A program made the position numbers and the translations under genes. 64,000 nucleotides of DNA from Albidovulum litorale (GTDB lineage Bacteria > Pseudomonadota > Alphaproteobacteria > Rhodobacterales > Rhodobacteraceae). This document shows, piece after piece, positions 1-9,560 of this stretch; positions within the stretch are counted from its first letter, which is position 1, and each line of letters begins with the position of its first letter. The notes under the pieces are model-generated. The model was not told where the DNA came from and searched no databases. It saw nothing but the letters and a program-made list of their open reading frames with translations. The stretch is from assembly GCF_025751495.1 (NCBI RefSeq), contig NZ_JAOWKZ010000001.1:1061920-1125919 (forward strand), given 5' to 3'.

Positions 1-1126
1 GTGCTGCCAGCAGCGCGGCTTCGTTCACGAGGTTGGCGAGGTCCGCGCCCGAGAAGCCGGGCGTGCCGCGCGCGATGATGCGCAGGTCGACATCGGGACC
101 GAGCGGCACCTTGCGGGCGTGAACGCCGAGGATCTTCTCGCGACCCTTGATATCGGGGTTCGGCACCTGCACCTGCCGGTCGAAACGACCGGGGCGCAGC
201 AGCGCGGGGTCCAGAACGTCCGGCCGGTTGGTGGCCGCGACGATGATGATGCCCTCATTGGCCTCGAACCCGTCCATCTCGACCAGAAGCTGGTTCAGCG
301 TCTGTTCGCGTTCGTCATTGCCGCCGCCATAGCCGACGCCGCGCGACCGGCCAACGGCGTCGATCTCGTCAATGAAGACAATGCAGGGCGCATTCTTCTT
401 GGCCTGTTCGAACATGTCGCGGACCCGGCTCGCGCCCACACCCACGAACATCTCGACAAAGTCGGAGCCCGAGATGGTGAAGAAGGGCACGCCTGCCTCG
501 CCCGCGATGGCACGCGCGAGAAGCGTCTTACCGGTGCCCGGAGGACCGACCAGCAGCGCCCCTTTCGGGATCTTGCCGCCGAGGCGAGAGAACTTCTGCG
601 GGTTGCGCAGGAATTCGACGATCTCTTCCAGTTCTTCCTTGGCCTCGTCGATGCCCGCAACGTCGTCAAACGTCACCCGGCCATGCTTTTCGGTCAGAAG
701 CTTCGCGCGTGACTTGCCAAAGCCCATGGCGCCGCCGCGACCACCACCCTGCATCCGGTTCATGAAGAAGATCCAGATGCCGATCAGGACGAGGAAGGGC
801 AGCCACAGCGACAGAACCGAGAAGAAGCCGGATTGCTCCTGCCGTTCGGCCTTCACGCTGATATCCTTCTCGATCAGCCGCTCGACCAGTTCCTCGCCTT
901 CCGGCTTGATCGTGACATAGGTCGTACCGTCCTTGGTCTGGACCTGCACCTGTTCACCGTCGATCACGACCGCGCTGACCTCATCGGCGTCGACCTTCGC
1001 GAGGAAGTCGGAATAGCTCAGCGTCCGCGAGTTCATCGTCGACTGTCCGTTGCCAAACAGATTGAACAACGCCAGGATCAACAGAAACAGCACGACCCAG
1101 AAGGCGATGTTGCGCGCGTTACCCAC
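1..1126 (-). CDS. ftsH: ATP-dependent zinc metalloprotease FtsH (C-terminus cut by window edge)
   Basis: Membrane-anchored AAA+ protease that degrades misfolded and regulatory membrane proteins. I translate 375 residues. A first membrane helix lies at about 8-24, a periplasmic segment at 25-100, and a second helix at about 104-122. The AAA domain has Walker A GPPGTGKT (194-201), Walker B FIDEID (251-256) and the arginine-finger region RPGRFDR (311-317). The zinc site (HEAGH) would lie beyond base 1, so catalytic competence cannot be judged. The start is GTG at 1124-1126, with a GGAGGA ribosome site just upstream. It is the last gene of the tol-pal/tilS run, a usual Rhodobacteraceae order. Identity is near certain; only completeness is open. 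Confidence 0.97.
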   Translation of the reverse strand, partial: MGNARNIAFWVVLFLLILALFNLFGNGQSTMNSRTLSYSDFLAKVDADEVSAVVIDGEQVQVQTKDGTTYVTIKPEGEELVERLIEKDISVKAERQEQSGFFSVLSLWLPFLVLIGIWIFFMNRMQGGGRGGAMGFGKSRAKLLTEKHGRVTFDDVAGIDEAKEELEEIVEFLRNPQKFSRLGGKIPKGALLVGPPGTGKTLLARAIAGEAGVPFFTISGSDFVEMFVGVGASRVRDMFEQAKKNAPCIVFIDEIDAVGRSRGVGYGGGNDEREQTLNQLLVEMDGFEANEGIIIVAATNRPDVLDPALLRPGRFDRQVQVPNPDIKGREKILGVHARKVPLGPDVDLRIIARGTPGFSGADLANLVNEAALLAA

Positions 1127-1181
1127 GGGAATCCTCCACACGTAATTCTGCCGCCACGGCGCACCGTGCGGGTTCCTCCCT

Positions 1182-1209
1182 AAAATAGAGATAAAGAGGC
1201 CGGGTTCAA
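1182..1209 (-). promoter_or_regulatory. Possible ftsH promoter
   Basis: On the minus strand TTGAAC (1204-1209) and TATTTT (1182-1187) are separated by 16 bases, 56 bases upstream of the ftsH GTG and overlapping the end of tilS. The spacing and hexamers resemble a sigma-70 promoter, which would let ftsH be expressed apart from the tol operon. This is a pattern match only. Confidence 0.3.
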
Positions 1210-2444
1210 TGCGATATCAGGAATGAGCGAAAGCCTGCGACGATTTCCGCACCCCATCCGTTCGAAAACCCGGCCAATGGGGCCGAAATCAGTGTTTCGT
1301 CGCGCCAGACGGCAGGGGAAACGACCAGCGCCGCCCGCGAAAATCCGATCTCGCGCCCGTCCGGGCATTGCCTGAGTCCCGCTGACCCCAAGGCCCGGAC
1401 GGTCAATCCAGCCTCATGCGGCCCCGTAAGCCGCCAGCGATTGTCCCAGATCGCGTCGGTTTTGCCTTCCATCCCGCTAACGGCCTTGGGTTCACGGGTC
1501 AGGCGCACGTCATTGCCCCGCACCGCCAGCTTGCAGCCCCAGAGCGTGGCGTCCCGCCGTTCCCGAACCGCAGCCTTCAGCCGCTGAACGGCGTCGCCGC
1601 GAGGCGGGTAGTCGGCGCCGGACAGCCATTGCAGCGCCGCGACCAACAACCGTCTGGCCACTTCAGGCGCAAGGCGAAGGAATTGCTCGCGATCGAAGAT
1701 TACCTCGCCGCCAGCTTCTCGGGCCACCCGGTCGGCCGCTGCCATTGTCGCCTCGGCCACGACCTGACGCGCCTCGGCCAGGTTTTCCGCAACAGTGGCA
1801 AGGTCCGAGACTGTCACCCCGAGCGGAGCGAGCGCCTGCAACGCCTTGCGCGCCTTTACCCGTGTGTAGCGATCATCCTCGTTCGTCGGGTCCTCGGCCC
1901 AATTTACGCCCCGGGCGGTCAGCAGGTCGCGCAACGCTGCCCGCGTCATTCCAAGAAGCGGGCGCATCCAGACAATACCCGCGTCAATCCAGCTTGGCCG
2001 CATTCCTGACAGCCCGTCGATCCCTGCCGCCCGCGCAAGCCCCATCAGCACGCATTCCGCCTGATCGTCCGCCGTATGACCCGTCGCGACATGAGTGACA
2101 CCATTGTCCCGGGCCCAGCCGGTGATCAGCCGGTACCGCGCCCGCCGTGCCGCATCCTGCAGGTTTCCCTCGATCCCGGCATGGTCCCAAACCAATGTCT
2201 GGTGCGGCACAGCAAGCGTTTTGCAGAATCGCGCGACCATCCGCGCCTCCTCTGCCGCCTCGGGCCTCAACCGGTGATCGACGGTGACCGCCATCACCGG
2301 TGGGCCACCTTCGGCCGCCCAATCGGCGGCAAGGCAGAGAAGTGCCATGGAATCGCCGCCACCGGAAACGGCAACGCCGAGCCTGTCGGGCAGGCTCGGC
2401 GTGAAAGCCTCACGGAAGGCGGCAGACTGCGCCTCCGGCGTCAC
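1206..2444 (-). CDS. tilS: tRNA(Ile)-lysidine synthetase TilS
   Basis: Cytoplasmic N-type ATP pyrophosphatase that attaches lysine to C34 of the CAU-anticodon tRNA-Ile so that it reads AUA; essential in most bacteria. 412 residues. The PP-loop SGGGDS sits at residues 27-32, and the GHTADDQAE segment typical of the catalytic domain follows. The long C-terminal part is the less conserved TilS-specific tRNA-binding region. The ATG overlaps the stop of cpoB by four bases, indicating translational coupling. The order cpoB-tilS-ftsH is the common alphaproteobacterial arrangement. Confidence 0.95.
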   Translation of the reverse strand: MTPEAQSAAFREAFTPSLPDRLGVAVSGGGDSMALLCLAADWAAEGGPPVMAVTVDHRLRPEAAEEARMVARFCKTLAVPHQTLVWDHAGIEGNLQDAARRARYRLITGWARDNGVTHVATGHTADDQAECVLMGLARAAGIDGLSGMRPSWIDAGIVWMRPLLGMTRAALRDLLTARGVNWAEDPTNEDDRYTRVKARKALQALAPLGVTVSDLATVAENLAEARQVVAEATMAAADRVAREAGGEVIFDREQFLRLAPEVARRLLVAALQWLSGADYPPRGDAVQRLKAAVRERRDATLWGCKLAVRGNDVRLTREPKAVSGMEGKTDAIWDNRWRLTGPHEAGLTVRALGSAGLRQCPDGREIGFSRAALVVSPAVWRDETLISAPLAGFSNGWGAEIVAGFRSFLISH

Positions 2445-3283
2445 TGGCAGGCAAGCGCCTGCATGGCGGTCGAAGCCTCGACCGCTTCCGGCGCGGTCGG
2501 GAACCGCACACCGACTTCGCCCAATGTCACGCAGGCTTCCTGTGTCTGGCCCAGAACGCCGAGCGCAGCACCAAGTTTCAGAAGCGACGCAGGCGCGCGC
2601 GGTCCGTCCGGCGCACCGGAAAAGGCATTGAGATAGGCCCGCGCCGCGTTCGACGTATCGCCCAACTGCAACAGCGCCTCACCGCGCAGGAACTGCGCCT
2701 CTCCGGTCAATGGCCCACCGGGATAGTTGGTGGTGAAGGCCGAGAATTTGTCTGCCGCGCCCTGATAGTCGCCGGACTCGAGCGCTGCCTTGGCGGCGTC
2801 AAAATCGGCCTGTTCGCTCATCGCAAGCTCCGGCGCAGCGCCGGTGTTGGTGGCAGGCAGTGTCGTGACGGCGGGCAAGGCCGCCCCCGCGCCCGTTCCG
2901 CCACCAAGGCTCTGGGTGATCGGCAAGTTGGCCGGATCGCAGCCCTCTTCCAATTCGCAGATACGGAACTCCAGATCGCCGATCCGGTTGGTGCCATCCG
3001 AAACCACCCGGTTTATCTGGTTCTGCAAGGCCTCGGTCTGCGATGTCAGGCGCGACAGTTCCGCCTCCATCGCATTCATCCGGTCCAGGGCCGACGCCCC
3101 TCCCGCCGCCTGCATCGCCGAGGCGCCGCCCGCAACCAGTTCCGAGCGGAGCGCCTGCAACTGCCCGGCAAGGGCCGAAAGCTCGGCGCGCATATCGGCG
3201 ATGGTCTGGGTACGGTCCTGGGCGAAAGCGGGGGCGCCAAGAAGCGCCACCGCCAGAAGAAGGGAGGGAAGCCGGATCATCAT
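2441..3283 (-). CDS. cpoB: Tol-Pal system protein CpoB/YbgF
   Basis: Periplasmic protein that links peptidoglycan synthesis to Tol-Pal-driven outer-membrane constriction. 280 residues. A signal peptide covers 1-21, with predicted cleavage after APAFA. A coiled-coil trimerisation region follows (about 25-105), then a low-complexity linker rich in Gly, Ala and Thr, and three TPR-like repeats from about 155 on, including the FDAAKAALESGDYQGA segment. It starts 5 bases after the pal stop and overlaps tilS by four bases, so it is inside the tol operon. Confidence 0.93.
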   Translation of the reverse strand: MMIRLPSLLLAVALLGAPAFAQDRTQTIADMRAELSALAGQLQALRSELVAGGASAMQAAGGASALDRMNAMEAELSRLTSQTEALQNQINRVVSDGTNRIGDLEFRICELEEGCDPANLPITQSLGGGTGAGAALPAVTTLPATNTGAAPELAMSEQADFDAAKAALESGDYQGAADKFSAFTTNYPGGPLTGEAQFLRGEALLQLGDTSNAARAYLNAFSGAPDGPRAPASLLKLGAALGVLGQTQEACVTLGEVGVRFPTAPEAVEASTAMQALACQ

Positions 3284-3288
3284 CGTGC

Positions 3289-3816
3289 TCAGACGCCCGC
3301 GCCCGCACCGATCACGGTGACAGCGCGGCGGTTCTGCGCATAGCAGGCCTCATCCGAGCAGACCGCCAGCGGGCGTTCCTTGCCGTAAGACACGGTCTGC
3401 AGCCGGTTCGGCGCGACGCCCTGCGAGATCAGGAACTGCTGCACGGCCGAGGCGCGGCGTGCGCCAAGCGCGAGGTTGTATTCCCGCGTGCCCTGTTCGT
3501 CGGCATGGCCTTCGATGATGGCGGTGTTGCCGGGATGGTTGTTCAGCCAGGCCGCCTGCTGTGCCAGCACCGACTGCGCTTCAGGCGTCAGGGTCGACTG
3601 GTCGACGGCGAAGAGCACCTTGTCGCCGATCGTCTGCTGGAAATAGGCCAGCGAGTTCGGGTCGTTCGGGTCGCCCAGCGCGCCGGAGGAGATGCCACCG
3701 GCACCACCAATGCCGCCCGCGCCACCGGCGCCGCCTGCACCGTAGCGGTCAGGGTTGTTACAGGCCGACAGCGCCAGCGCGCCCACGACCAGAAGGATGG
3801 AGGAGACTTTCATCAT
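3289..3816 (-). CDS. pal: Peptidoglycan-associated lipoprotein Pal
   Basis: Outer-membrane lipoprotein whose OmpA-like domain binds meso-diaminopimelate in peptidoglycan and interacts with TolB and TolA. 175 residues from ATG at 3816 (a second ATG follows at once, at 3813). The lipobox LSAC places the lipidated Cys at residue 19. A Gly/Ala-rich linker follows, then the OmpA domain with IIEGHADEQGTREYN and LGARRASAV, the conserved peptidoglycan-binding segment. A longer in-frame extension back to 4017 exists but would bury the signal peptide, so I reject it. Confidence 0.95.
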   Translation of the reverse strand: MMKVSSILLVVGALALSACNNPDRYGAGGAGGAGGIGGAGGISSGALGDPNDPNSLAYFQQTIGDKVLFAVDQSTLTPEAQSVLAQQAAWLNNHPGNTAIIEGHADEQGTREYNLALGARRASAVQQFLISQGVAPNRLQTVSYGKERPLAVCSDEACYAQNRRAVTVIGAGAGV

Positions 3817-3892
3817 TGCGTTTACCGCCTCTGTTCTTGGCTCGATGGCCGTTACCTTATCATTCGTCGTAGCGATTGGGAATCCACGCCGT

Positions 3893-5209
3893 TCAGGGAA
3901 GAAGCGGCGACCATGCCGGATCGGATGCCGCCCCTTCCATCGGCACCGCGCGCAGGTTCCGCCCGGTGATATCGACCGAGAAAAGCTGCGCCCCGCCGCC
4001 CGCACCGGGGGTTTCACGGGTGAACATGATCACGCGACCGTTCGGTGCCCAGGTCGGACCCTCGTCGAGGAACGAGGCGGTCAGAAGCCGCTCTTCGCTG
4101 CCATCGGTGCGCATCACGCCGATGTGGAACCGGCCCGCATTCTGCTTGGTGAAGGCCACCATGTCGCCGCGCGGCGACCAGACCGGGGTTCCGTACCGCC
4201 CCTCGCCAAAGCTGATCCGCGTCGGTTCGCCACCCGTCGCCGGCATGATGTAGAGCTGCTGATTCCCAGACCGGTCGCTTTCAAAGACGATCTTGCTGCC
4301 ATCGGGCGAGAAGGACGGCGCCGTCTCGATCGAGGGTGCGTTCGTCAGCTGCGTCATCTGACCTGAGGAGAGCTGCATCGAATAAAGGTCGGTATTGCCG
4401 CCGTTTTCAAGCGAGAAGACGACCGTGCCCCCATCGGGCGAGAAGCGCGGCGCGAAGGTCATGTTGCCGGAAAGCTCGGCCAATGCCCGCGACGTGACAG
4501 TCGCGATATCCATCAGCTTGATGCGTGGGAAACCGGTCTCGAACGAGGTATAGAGGATCCGGTCCCCTGCGGGCGAGAAGCGCGGGGCCAGCACGATGGT
4601 CGAGCTGTCGGTCAGGTACTGAACATTCGCCCCGTCATAATCCATGATCGCCAGCCGCTTCAGCCGCTGATCCTTCGGCCCGCTTTCCGAAACGAATACC
4701 ACACGGCTGTCGAAATAGGCGCTTTCGCCGGTGATCCGGGCATAGATCTGGTCGGAAACCTTGTGCGCGATGCGCCGCCAGTCGCCCTGCCCGCCGCCGA
4801 ACTGCAAGCCGTCGCCCAAGGGCGCATCCGAGAAGACGTCGAAAAGCCGGAACTTCACGTTGATCCGCCCGTCCGAGGTCGCGGCCACCGCGCCCGTCAC
4901 CAAGGCCTGCGCATTGATCGCCTTCCAGTCGGCATAGGCGACCGGCGCGTCAAAGCTCGTGACCCCGCTGATGAAGGCCGAAGACGGGATTTCCCGGAAA
5001 AGACCGGTCCCGGCAAGGTCAGCGGCGACAACCTGAGTAATCGCCTGCGCGATCTCCGCTGCGCCGGGGTTTTCGGCGACAAAGGTCGGGGCGGCGAAGG
5101 GCAAGGGTTCGATCACACCGACGCCAAGCTCCAGATGCAGGGGCTCGCTTGCGGCGGCAAACGGGAGGGCGAGACCGCAGAAGGCGGCGGCGATGAAAGT
5201 CCGGAGCAT
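3893..5209 (-). CDS. tolB: Tol-Pal translocation protein TolB
   Basis: Periplasmic component that shuttles between Pal and TolA. 438 residues from ATG at 5209. A signal peptide covers about 1-20 ([20 protein letters not shown]). An N-terminal alpha/beta domain follows, then a six-bladed beta-propeller marked by repeated SPDG/SPxGD turns ([46 protein letters not shown]). The length matches the family. The frame stays open upstream to 5383, but only the 5209 start gives a proper signal peptide. It lies between tolA and pal. Confidence 0.96.
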   Translation of the reverse strand: MLRTFIAAAFCGLALPFAAASEPLHLELGVGVIEPLPFAAPTFVAENPGAAEIAQAITQVVAADLAGTGLFREIPSSAFISGVTSFDAPVAYADWKAINAQALVTGAVAATSDGRINVKFRLFDVFSDAPLGDGLQFGGGQGDWRRIAHKVSDQIYARITGESAYFDSRVVFVSESGPKDQRLKRLAIMDYDGANVQYLTDSSTIVLAPRFSPAGDRILYTSFETGFPRIKLMDIATVTSRALAELSGNMTFAPRFSPDGGTVVFSLENGGNTDLYSMQLSSGQMTQLTNAPSIETAPSFSPDGSKIVFESDRSGNQQLYIMPATGGEPTRISFGEGRYGTPVWSPRGDMVAFTKQNAGRFHIGVMRTDGSEERLLTASFLDEGPTWAPNGRVIMFTRETPGAGGGAQLFSVDITGRNLRAVPMEGAASDPAWSPLLP

Positions 5210-5331
5210 CGGGGCATACCCTTTCGCTATGTGTCGGGGGGAGGCTGCGTTACGCGGGACTGGGGAACAACCAGCCCCTTCGGGATTGTTACACGGATCG
5301 GCGTTTTGCTGCTCAGATTGGGCGGGATGGG

Positions 5332-6501
5332 TCATCTCAGCCTCATGTTTTCCGGGTTGAAGACCAGTTCGATCTCGCGCCACTGTTCATATTTCTCGGG
5401 CGGCAGAGCATAGCCCTGCCCCTTGCAGCGGATCAGGGCGCGGCGGGCGGCCTCATAGGCCTGCTGCGCTGCGGCCTCGCTGCCGCCTTCGAACCCGGCC
5501 AGCCGGATGCTGCCATCGACGGGCAGGCCTTCGGGCGTCATCGAAAAGGCCAGCGTCACCTTGGTCGCCATCGCATCAGTCGACAAAGCGCCGAGGTTCC
5601 AGCACTGCGAAATCTGCCGCAGGAAGCCGTCCTTCTCGCCGCCGGTCAGCGGCGGGCCGGAGGGCGCGGTGCCGGTTCCGGGCGACGGTTCTTCCGATGC
5701 CGCACCCGCCAGTGCCTCGGCCAGCGCATCGGCGACAGCATCCTCCGCAGGCTCGGCTTCGGGTTCCGGCTCAGGGGCGGGCTCAGGTTCGGGCTCGGGC
5801 TCCGGCGCGGGTTCTGCGGCCGGTTCCGGCTCGGGCGCGGGTTCCGGATCGGGCGTCTTCTCGGGGCGCGGCTTCGGGCGCGGCGAGGTCAGCGGCGCGG
5901 CCGAGGCCAGTTCGGTCTGTTCCTTGTTCGCCTCGGTTTCCAGCACCTGTCCGCTTTCAGGCGGCGCGGCGGCTTCCGCAGGCTGCTCGGGCAAAGGTTC
6001 CTCGGCGGGCTCCGGCGTCGTTTCGGCCACAGCCTCGGGCGCAACGTCGGCAGGCTCATCCGGCGCATCGGTCGGGTCCGGCGCAACCCGAGGCGCGGCC
6101 TTGGGGTCGGGCTGCGGTTCGGGCAATTGGGTGTCCAGCGGAACTTCGGTCGGCGGGGTCGGCGGCGTGGGCGGCGTTTCCTCCACCACCGGTTCCGGCG
6201 GGGTCGGTTCGGTCACTTCCGGCACAATCTCGGGCTCCGGCTCGGGCGCGGGTGGCGTTTCGTCGGCGGGCGCGGGTTCTGGCAGGGAAGGTGCGGGCTC
6301 CGTCTCGGTCGGCGCGGTGGGCGCCGCCGCGCTGAGGGCTGCAAACTCCGCCTCGGACATCAGGGTGACTTCGGCGGTTTCCACCGGCGGCGGCAGGTCA
6401 TGCGAAAAGAAGATCCCGCCCAGAATGAGCCAGAGGATCGCGCCAAGATGCGCGGCCCCCGAAACGATCAAACCTGTGCGTTCGGACCTCTCCATGGGCA
6501 T
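5332..6501 (-). CDS. tolA: TolA-like protein of the Tol-Pal system
   Basis: Inner-membrane-anchored energy transducer reaching across the periplasm to TolB and Pal. 389 residues. One membrane helix lies near 10-33 ([22 protein letters not shown]). A very long Pro/Glu/Ala-rich region (about 55-290) replaces the Ala/Lys-rich helical domain II seen in enterobacteria. The C-terminal globular domain (about 295-389) contains the TonB/TolA-like core and the WNLGAL segment. Identification rests on the C-terminus, topology and operon position; the middle is low complexity and not diagnostic. Confidence 0.9.
   Translation of the reverse strand: MPMERSERTGLIVSGAAHLGAILWLILGGIFFSHDLPPPVETAEVTLMSEAEFAALSAAAPTAPTETEPAPSLPEPAPADETPPAPEPEPEIVPEVTEPTPPEPVVEETPPTPPTPPTEVPLDTQLPEPQPDPKAAPRVAPDPTDAPDEPADVAPEAVAETTPEPAEEPLPEQPAEAAAPPESGQVLETEANKEQTELASAAPLTSPRPKPRPEKTPDPEPAPEPEPAAEPAPEPEPEPEPAPEPEPEAEPAEDAVADALAEALAGAASEEPSPGTGTAPSGPPLTGGEKDGFLRQISQCWNLGALSTDAMATKVTLAFSMTPEGLPVDGSIRLAGFEGGSEAAAQQAYEAARRALIRCKGQGYALPPEKYEQWREIELVFNPENMRLR
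5755..5855. repeat. Low-complexity Pro-Glu-encoding tract inside tolA
   Basis: A run of near-repeated six-base units (GGCTCX/GGTTCX type on the plus strand) encodes alternating Pro-Glu and Pro-Ala residues of TolA. Tracts like this change length easily by slippage, so the spacer length of TolA probably varies between strains. Confidence 0.7.
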
Positions 6502-6506
6502 ATGCC

Positions 6507-6989
6507 CTAGTTCCCCGCCTGCCCGTCAAAGCTCGGGCCACCGGCGTCGGTGACAAGAACGATGTTGGAAAAACCGCCGGAATTCAGCGCCCCCATGACC
6601 TGCACGACCCGCTCATACGGGATCTTGCCGTCCGCGCGCAGGAAAAGCTTGTCATCGGTCCGCTCAGCCGCAATGGCGCGCAGCTTGGCGATCAGTTCAC
6701 CCTCGGGCGTCGGCGTGTTCTGGATGGAAATTGTGCCATCCTCCTGCACCGAGATGGTCAGCGGTTCCTCCTGCTCGGTCGCCACCGCCTGTGCTGCGGT
6801 CTTCGGCAGTTCCAGCGGCACGCCGACGGTCAGAAGCGGCGCAGCCACCATGAAGATGATCAAGAGGACCAGCATCACGTCCACGAAGGGCGTGACGTTA
6901 ATCTCGCTCATCACAGCTGCCTTGCCACGCCCGCCACGGCGGCGGTGCCTGCCGCCCCCGCCGCCCGATTTCACTACCCCTGCGCCCAT
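6507..6989 (-). CDS. tolR: Tol-Pal proton-channel subunit TolR
   Basis: ExbD/TolR family inner-membrane protein that, with TolQ, uses the proton motive force to drive TolA. 160 residues. The basic, Gly/Arg-rich cytoplasmic N-terminus (1-25) is followed by MSEINVTPFVDVMLVLLIIF, in which the Asp of FVDVMLV is the conserved proton-relay residue. A periplasmic domain follows. It starts 4 bases after tolQ and ends 5 bases before tolA. Confidence 0.96.
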   Translation of the reverse strand: MGAGVVKSGGGGGRHRRRGGRGKAAVMSEINVTPFVDVMLVLLIIFMVAAPLLTVGVPLELPKTAAQAVATEQEEPLTISVQEDGTISIQNTPTPEGELIAKLRAIAAERTDDKLFLRADGKIPYERVVQVMGALNSGGFSNIVLVTDAGGPSFDGQAGN

Positions 6990-6993
6990 CGGA

Positions 6994-7689
6994 TCAGCCG
7001 TCCAACTGGCGCGAAAGGATGGTGGCGAACTCGTCGGCGAAGGCCTCGTAGCCCGAGATGATGCGGTCGCTGTCGGTCGAAAGCTTGTTGTAGAAGATCA
7101 CGGCAGGGATCGCGGCGAGTAGGCCGAGCGCGGTGGCAACCAGCGCCTCGGCGATGCCGGGGGCGACAACGGCAAGCGAGGTGTTCTGGCTGATCGCGAT
7201 CTGCTCGAACGCGACCTTTATGCCCCAGACGGTGCCGAAAAGGCCGACGAAGGGGGCGGTCGAACCCACGGTCGCAAGGAAGGGCAGCCCGCGCGTCAGG
7301 CTTTCCGTCGCTTTCACGATCGCCACATCCATAGACCGGTCGATCCGGGCCTGCGCGCCCGCGATCAACTCACCGTCCTGCCGGTGCGACCGCCGCCATT
7401 CGACCATGCCCGAGGCAAAGATCTTCTCGCTCGCCCCGTCCGGCTGCGATCCGATCTTTTCGAAAAGCTCGTCCAAGGGCTCACCCGACCAGAAGGCGCG
7501 GTCGAAGATCGAGGCCTCCTGCCGCGCCTGCCGGTAAGAGATGAATTTCTGGATGATGATCGCCCAGGACCAGAAACTGGCCACGGTCAGCATGATCATC
7601 ACCAGCTGCACGACAAAGGAGGCGCGCCAGAAAAGCGCAAGCAAGGAGAAGTCCATCTCCTGCGCCATCGCAAGGGTTTCAGTTTCCAT
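6994..7689 (-). CDS. tolQ: Tol-Pal proton-channel subunit TolQ
   Basis: MotA/TolQ/ExbB family protein. 231 residues with three predicted membrane helices: about 24-46, then two in the C-terminal half (around 135-160 and 170-195). The conserved GLFGTVWGI segment and the closing TALGLLAAIPAVIFYN helix are visible. It forms the stator ring with TolR. It is the second gene of the minus-strand operon, 115 bases behind ybgC. I see no good ribosome site before the ATG. Confidence 0.96.
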   Translation of the reverse strand: METETLAMAQEMDFSLLALFWRASFVVQLVMIMLTVASFWSWAIIIQKFISYRQARQEASIFDRAFWSGEPLDELFEKIGSQPDGASEKIFASGMVEWRRSHRQDGELIAGAQARIDRSMDVAIVKATESLTRGLPFLATVGSTAPFVGLFGTVWGIKVAFEQIAISQNTSLAVVAPGIAEALVATALGLLAAIPAVIFYNKLSTDSDRIISGYEAFADEFATILSRQLDG

Positions 7690-7804
7690 ATGTTACTGCT
7701 CGCCGGTTGGGCCACGTTTGTTGCGGCTCTCATACACGTGATTCTATCCGGGTTTTAGTGGGAAAGCCAACACATCTGCGTGGTTGGCAATTCCGCGCCC
7801 CGGC

Positions 7805-8218
7805 TTAGTGCAGCGCAGCTCCGAGAAGGCGGCGAATTTCCGCCGGAATACGCGCTGGTTGGCCCGATGCAGTGAGGCAAACAAGCGTGACATTGGCCTG
7901 AAACAACACCTCGCCGCTGCGCGCCACGGTCTGGTCCAGCACCATCCGTGCCCCGGTTGCCCCCTGCAGAACCGTTGTCACGGTAAGCTCATCGTCGAAC
8001 TTCGCCGGACGCAGATAGTCCGCCTCTACCCGGCGCACCGCAAAGACGATGCCCTCCTTGGCCCTCAACCGTCCCTGATCAACACCAAGCCCCCGGACCC
8101 ATTCGGTACGCGCCCGTTCGATGAACTTTAGGTAGTTGGCATAATAGACGATCCCGGCGAGGTCGGTATCCTCGTAATAGACGCGGATCGGGAAGGAATG
8201 GCTCATCACTGACCTCAT
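7805..8218 (-). CDS. ybgC: Tol-Pal-associated acyl-CoA thioesterase YbgC
   Basis: Hot-dog fold thioesterase, linked to phospholipid metabolism at the division site. 137 residues. The motif YYEDTDLAGIVYYANYLKF carries the catalytic Asp (the EDTD segment) of the 4-hydroxybenzoyl-CoA thioesterase-like family, followed by FIERARTEW. The start at 8218 is preceded by GGGAGGG at good spacing; an internal ATG at 8206 is the alternative. It is the first gene of the tol operon and is divergent from the bactofilin gene. Confidence 0.94.
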   Translation of the reverse strand: MRSVMSHSFPIRVYYEDTDLAGIVYYANYLKFIERARTEWVRGLGVDQGRLRAKEGIVFAVRRVEADYLRPAKFDDELTVTTVLQGATGARMVLDQTVARSGEVLFQANVTLVCLTASGQPARIPAEIRRLLGAALH

Positions 8219-8375
8219 GGCTTCGCACCCTCCCTACAGGTCCGCGCCGCATTCTGACAAGCGGTGTACCGCCCGCCCCGGGACCAATCCGCTTGGCAGG
8301 AAACCCACCCTCGTGTAGCCATGGGGAAACCCACATCGCGCTGGCACCGGCCGCGCCGCAAAGGAAAGAGCCCGC

Positions 8376-8690
8376 ATGACCCGCTCCGTCATCGAAGAAG
8401 ACCTGACCATCGAAGGCAATATCACCTCCAAGGAAGGTGAGATCGACGTGAAGGGCAAAGTCACCGGCGATGTCGATGCGCGCGCCGTCGATATTCACCC
8501 CAGCGGCCGCGTCGACGGGGCCATCTCGGCCGAAACGGTCAATATCCAGGGCGTTCAGTCGGGCCGCATCAAGTGCACGGAACTGTCGCTTGAGAAAAGC
8601 TCGGACGTGAAGGCGGATGTATCGGCGCGCACGCTGATTTCCGAAAAAGGCGCGCGGCTCGTAGGCAAAGTACAGATCAGCGGCAACTGA
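8376..8690 (+). CDS. Bactofilin-family polymer-forming protein
   Basis: Small cytoskeletal protein that self-assembles through a right-handed beta-helix. 104 residues; almost the whole chain is the DUF583 domain, seen as repeating short beta strands (IEGNITSKEGEIDVKGKVTGDV, then VDIHPSGRVDGAISAETVNI). No membrane helix is present. AAGGAAAG lies 9-16 bases before the ATG. Bactofilins often work with peptidoglycan hydrolases or scaffold polar proteins; here the only co-directional neighbour is a methyltransferase 3 bases downstream, so a partner cannot be named. Confidence 0.9.
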   Translation: MTRSVIEEDLTIEGNITSKEGEIDVKGKVTGDVDARAVDIHPSGRVDGAISAETVNIQGVQSGRIKCTELSLEKSSDVKADVSARTLISEKGARLVGKVQISGN

Positions 8691-8693
8691 CGG

Positions 8694-9551
8694 GTGGCGG
8701 TCGACGCCACAGACGGGCCGAACGCCGCTCAGGCGGCATTCTGGACCGAACAGCCCGGCCAGAAATGGGCGCTTCACCAGACGCGCCTCGACACGCTCTT
8801 CACCGAGGCAACCGATCTGCTGATCGCCCGGTCCGCGATTGCGCCCGGCGAGAGCATACTCGATATCGGATGCGGCACCGGCGCGCTCACTCTCGAAGCG
8901 GCAAACAAATGCGGTCCGGCAGGCCGGGCACTTGGCGTCGACATATCGGAAACGCTGCTTTCCGTCGCGCGTGGGCGTGCGGCCGGTCGCGCCAATATCC
9001 GATTTGCGCTTGCTGACGCCCAGACCCACGCCTTTGAGCCGGCCGCGGCGGATATCATGATCTCGCGCTTCGGCACGATGTTTTTCGCCGATCCGGTTGC
9101 CGCCTTCCGCAACATCGCGTCCGCTCTGCGGCCAGGCGGCAGGCTCGTCTTCGCAAGCTGGGCCTCGGCCGCTCAGAACCCATGGAGCCATATTGCGAAG
9201 ACCGCCGGAACTGAGCGTCTGGGGTCACTGCCCGCCGACCCGCCGCGCACGCCTGGACAATTCGCCTTTGCAGAGGTTGACTACGTAACGGGTATTCTCG
9301 GCAAGGCCGGCCTGACAGACATCGAGGGGGCAGAGACAGAGACTCGCCTCTTTGTTCCCGGCACGGCCGACGACGCCGCCGAACTTGCCACCTCCATCGG
9401 CCCCGTCGCGGTGCTCATGCGGGAAAAGAACGGCACTGAGGAAGACCGCAAAGCCATCACGGCCGACGTGGCGAACCGGCTGGCAGCGTTTGTCGGGCCG
9501 GACGGGCTGCGGATTCCGGCAACCGTTAACGTCTTTTCAGCCCGCCGCTGA
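8694..9551 (+). CDS. Class I SAM-dependent methyltransferase
   Basis: Rossmann-fold methyltransferase of about 285 residues, substrate unknown. Motif I is ILDIGCGTGALTLEAA (about 57-72); LGVDISETLL carries the acidic residue of motif II. ALADAQ and LRPGGRLVFASW give motifs III and post-III as in the UbiE/COQ5-like group. The start is GTG, three bases after the bactofilin stop, with no strong ribosome site of its own, suggesting coupled translation. It could modify a small molecule or a lipid head group; nothing local decides. Confidence 0.85.
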   Translation: MAVDATDGPNAAQAAFWTEQPGQKWALHQTRLDTLFTEATDLLIARSAIAPGESILDIGCGTGALTLEAANKCGPAGRALGVDISETLLSVARGRAAGRANIRFALADAQTHAFEPAAADIMISRFGTMFFADPVAAFRNIASALRPGGRLVFASWASAAQNPWSHIAKTAGTERLGSLPADPPRTPGQFAFAEVDYVTGILGKAGLTDIEGAETETRLFVPGTADDAAELATSIGPVAVLMREKNGTEEDRKAITADVANRLAAFVGPDGLRIPATVNVFSARR

Positions 9552-9560
9552 CTCCACTGA

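Noticed and set aside
5332-6501. Plus-strand Gly/Ser-rich frames opposite tolA
   Set aside because: They arise from the repeated Pro-Glu codons of TolA read in reverse; no gene features.
7746-7788. GCCAAC...GTTGGC hairpin upstream of tolQ
   Set aside because: Short arms with a long loop and no T-run; inside the ybgC-tolQ transcript.
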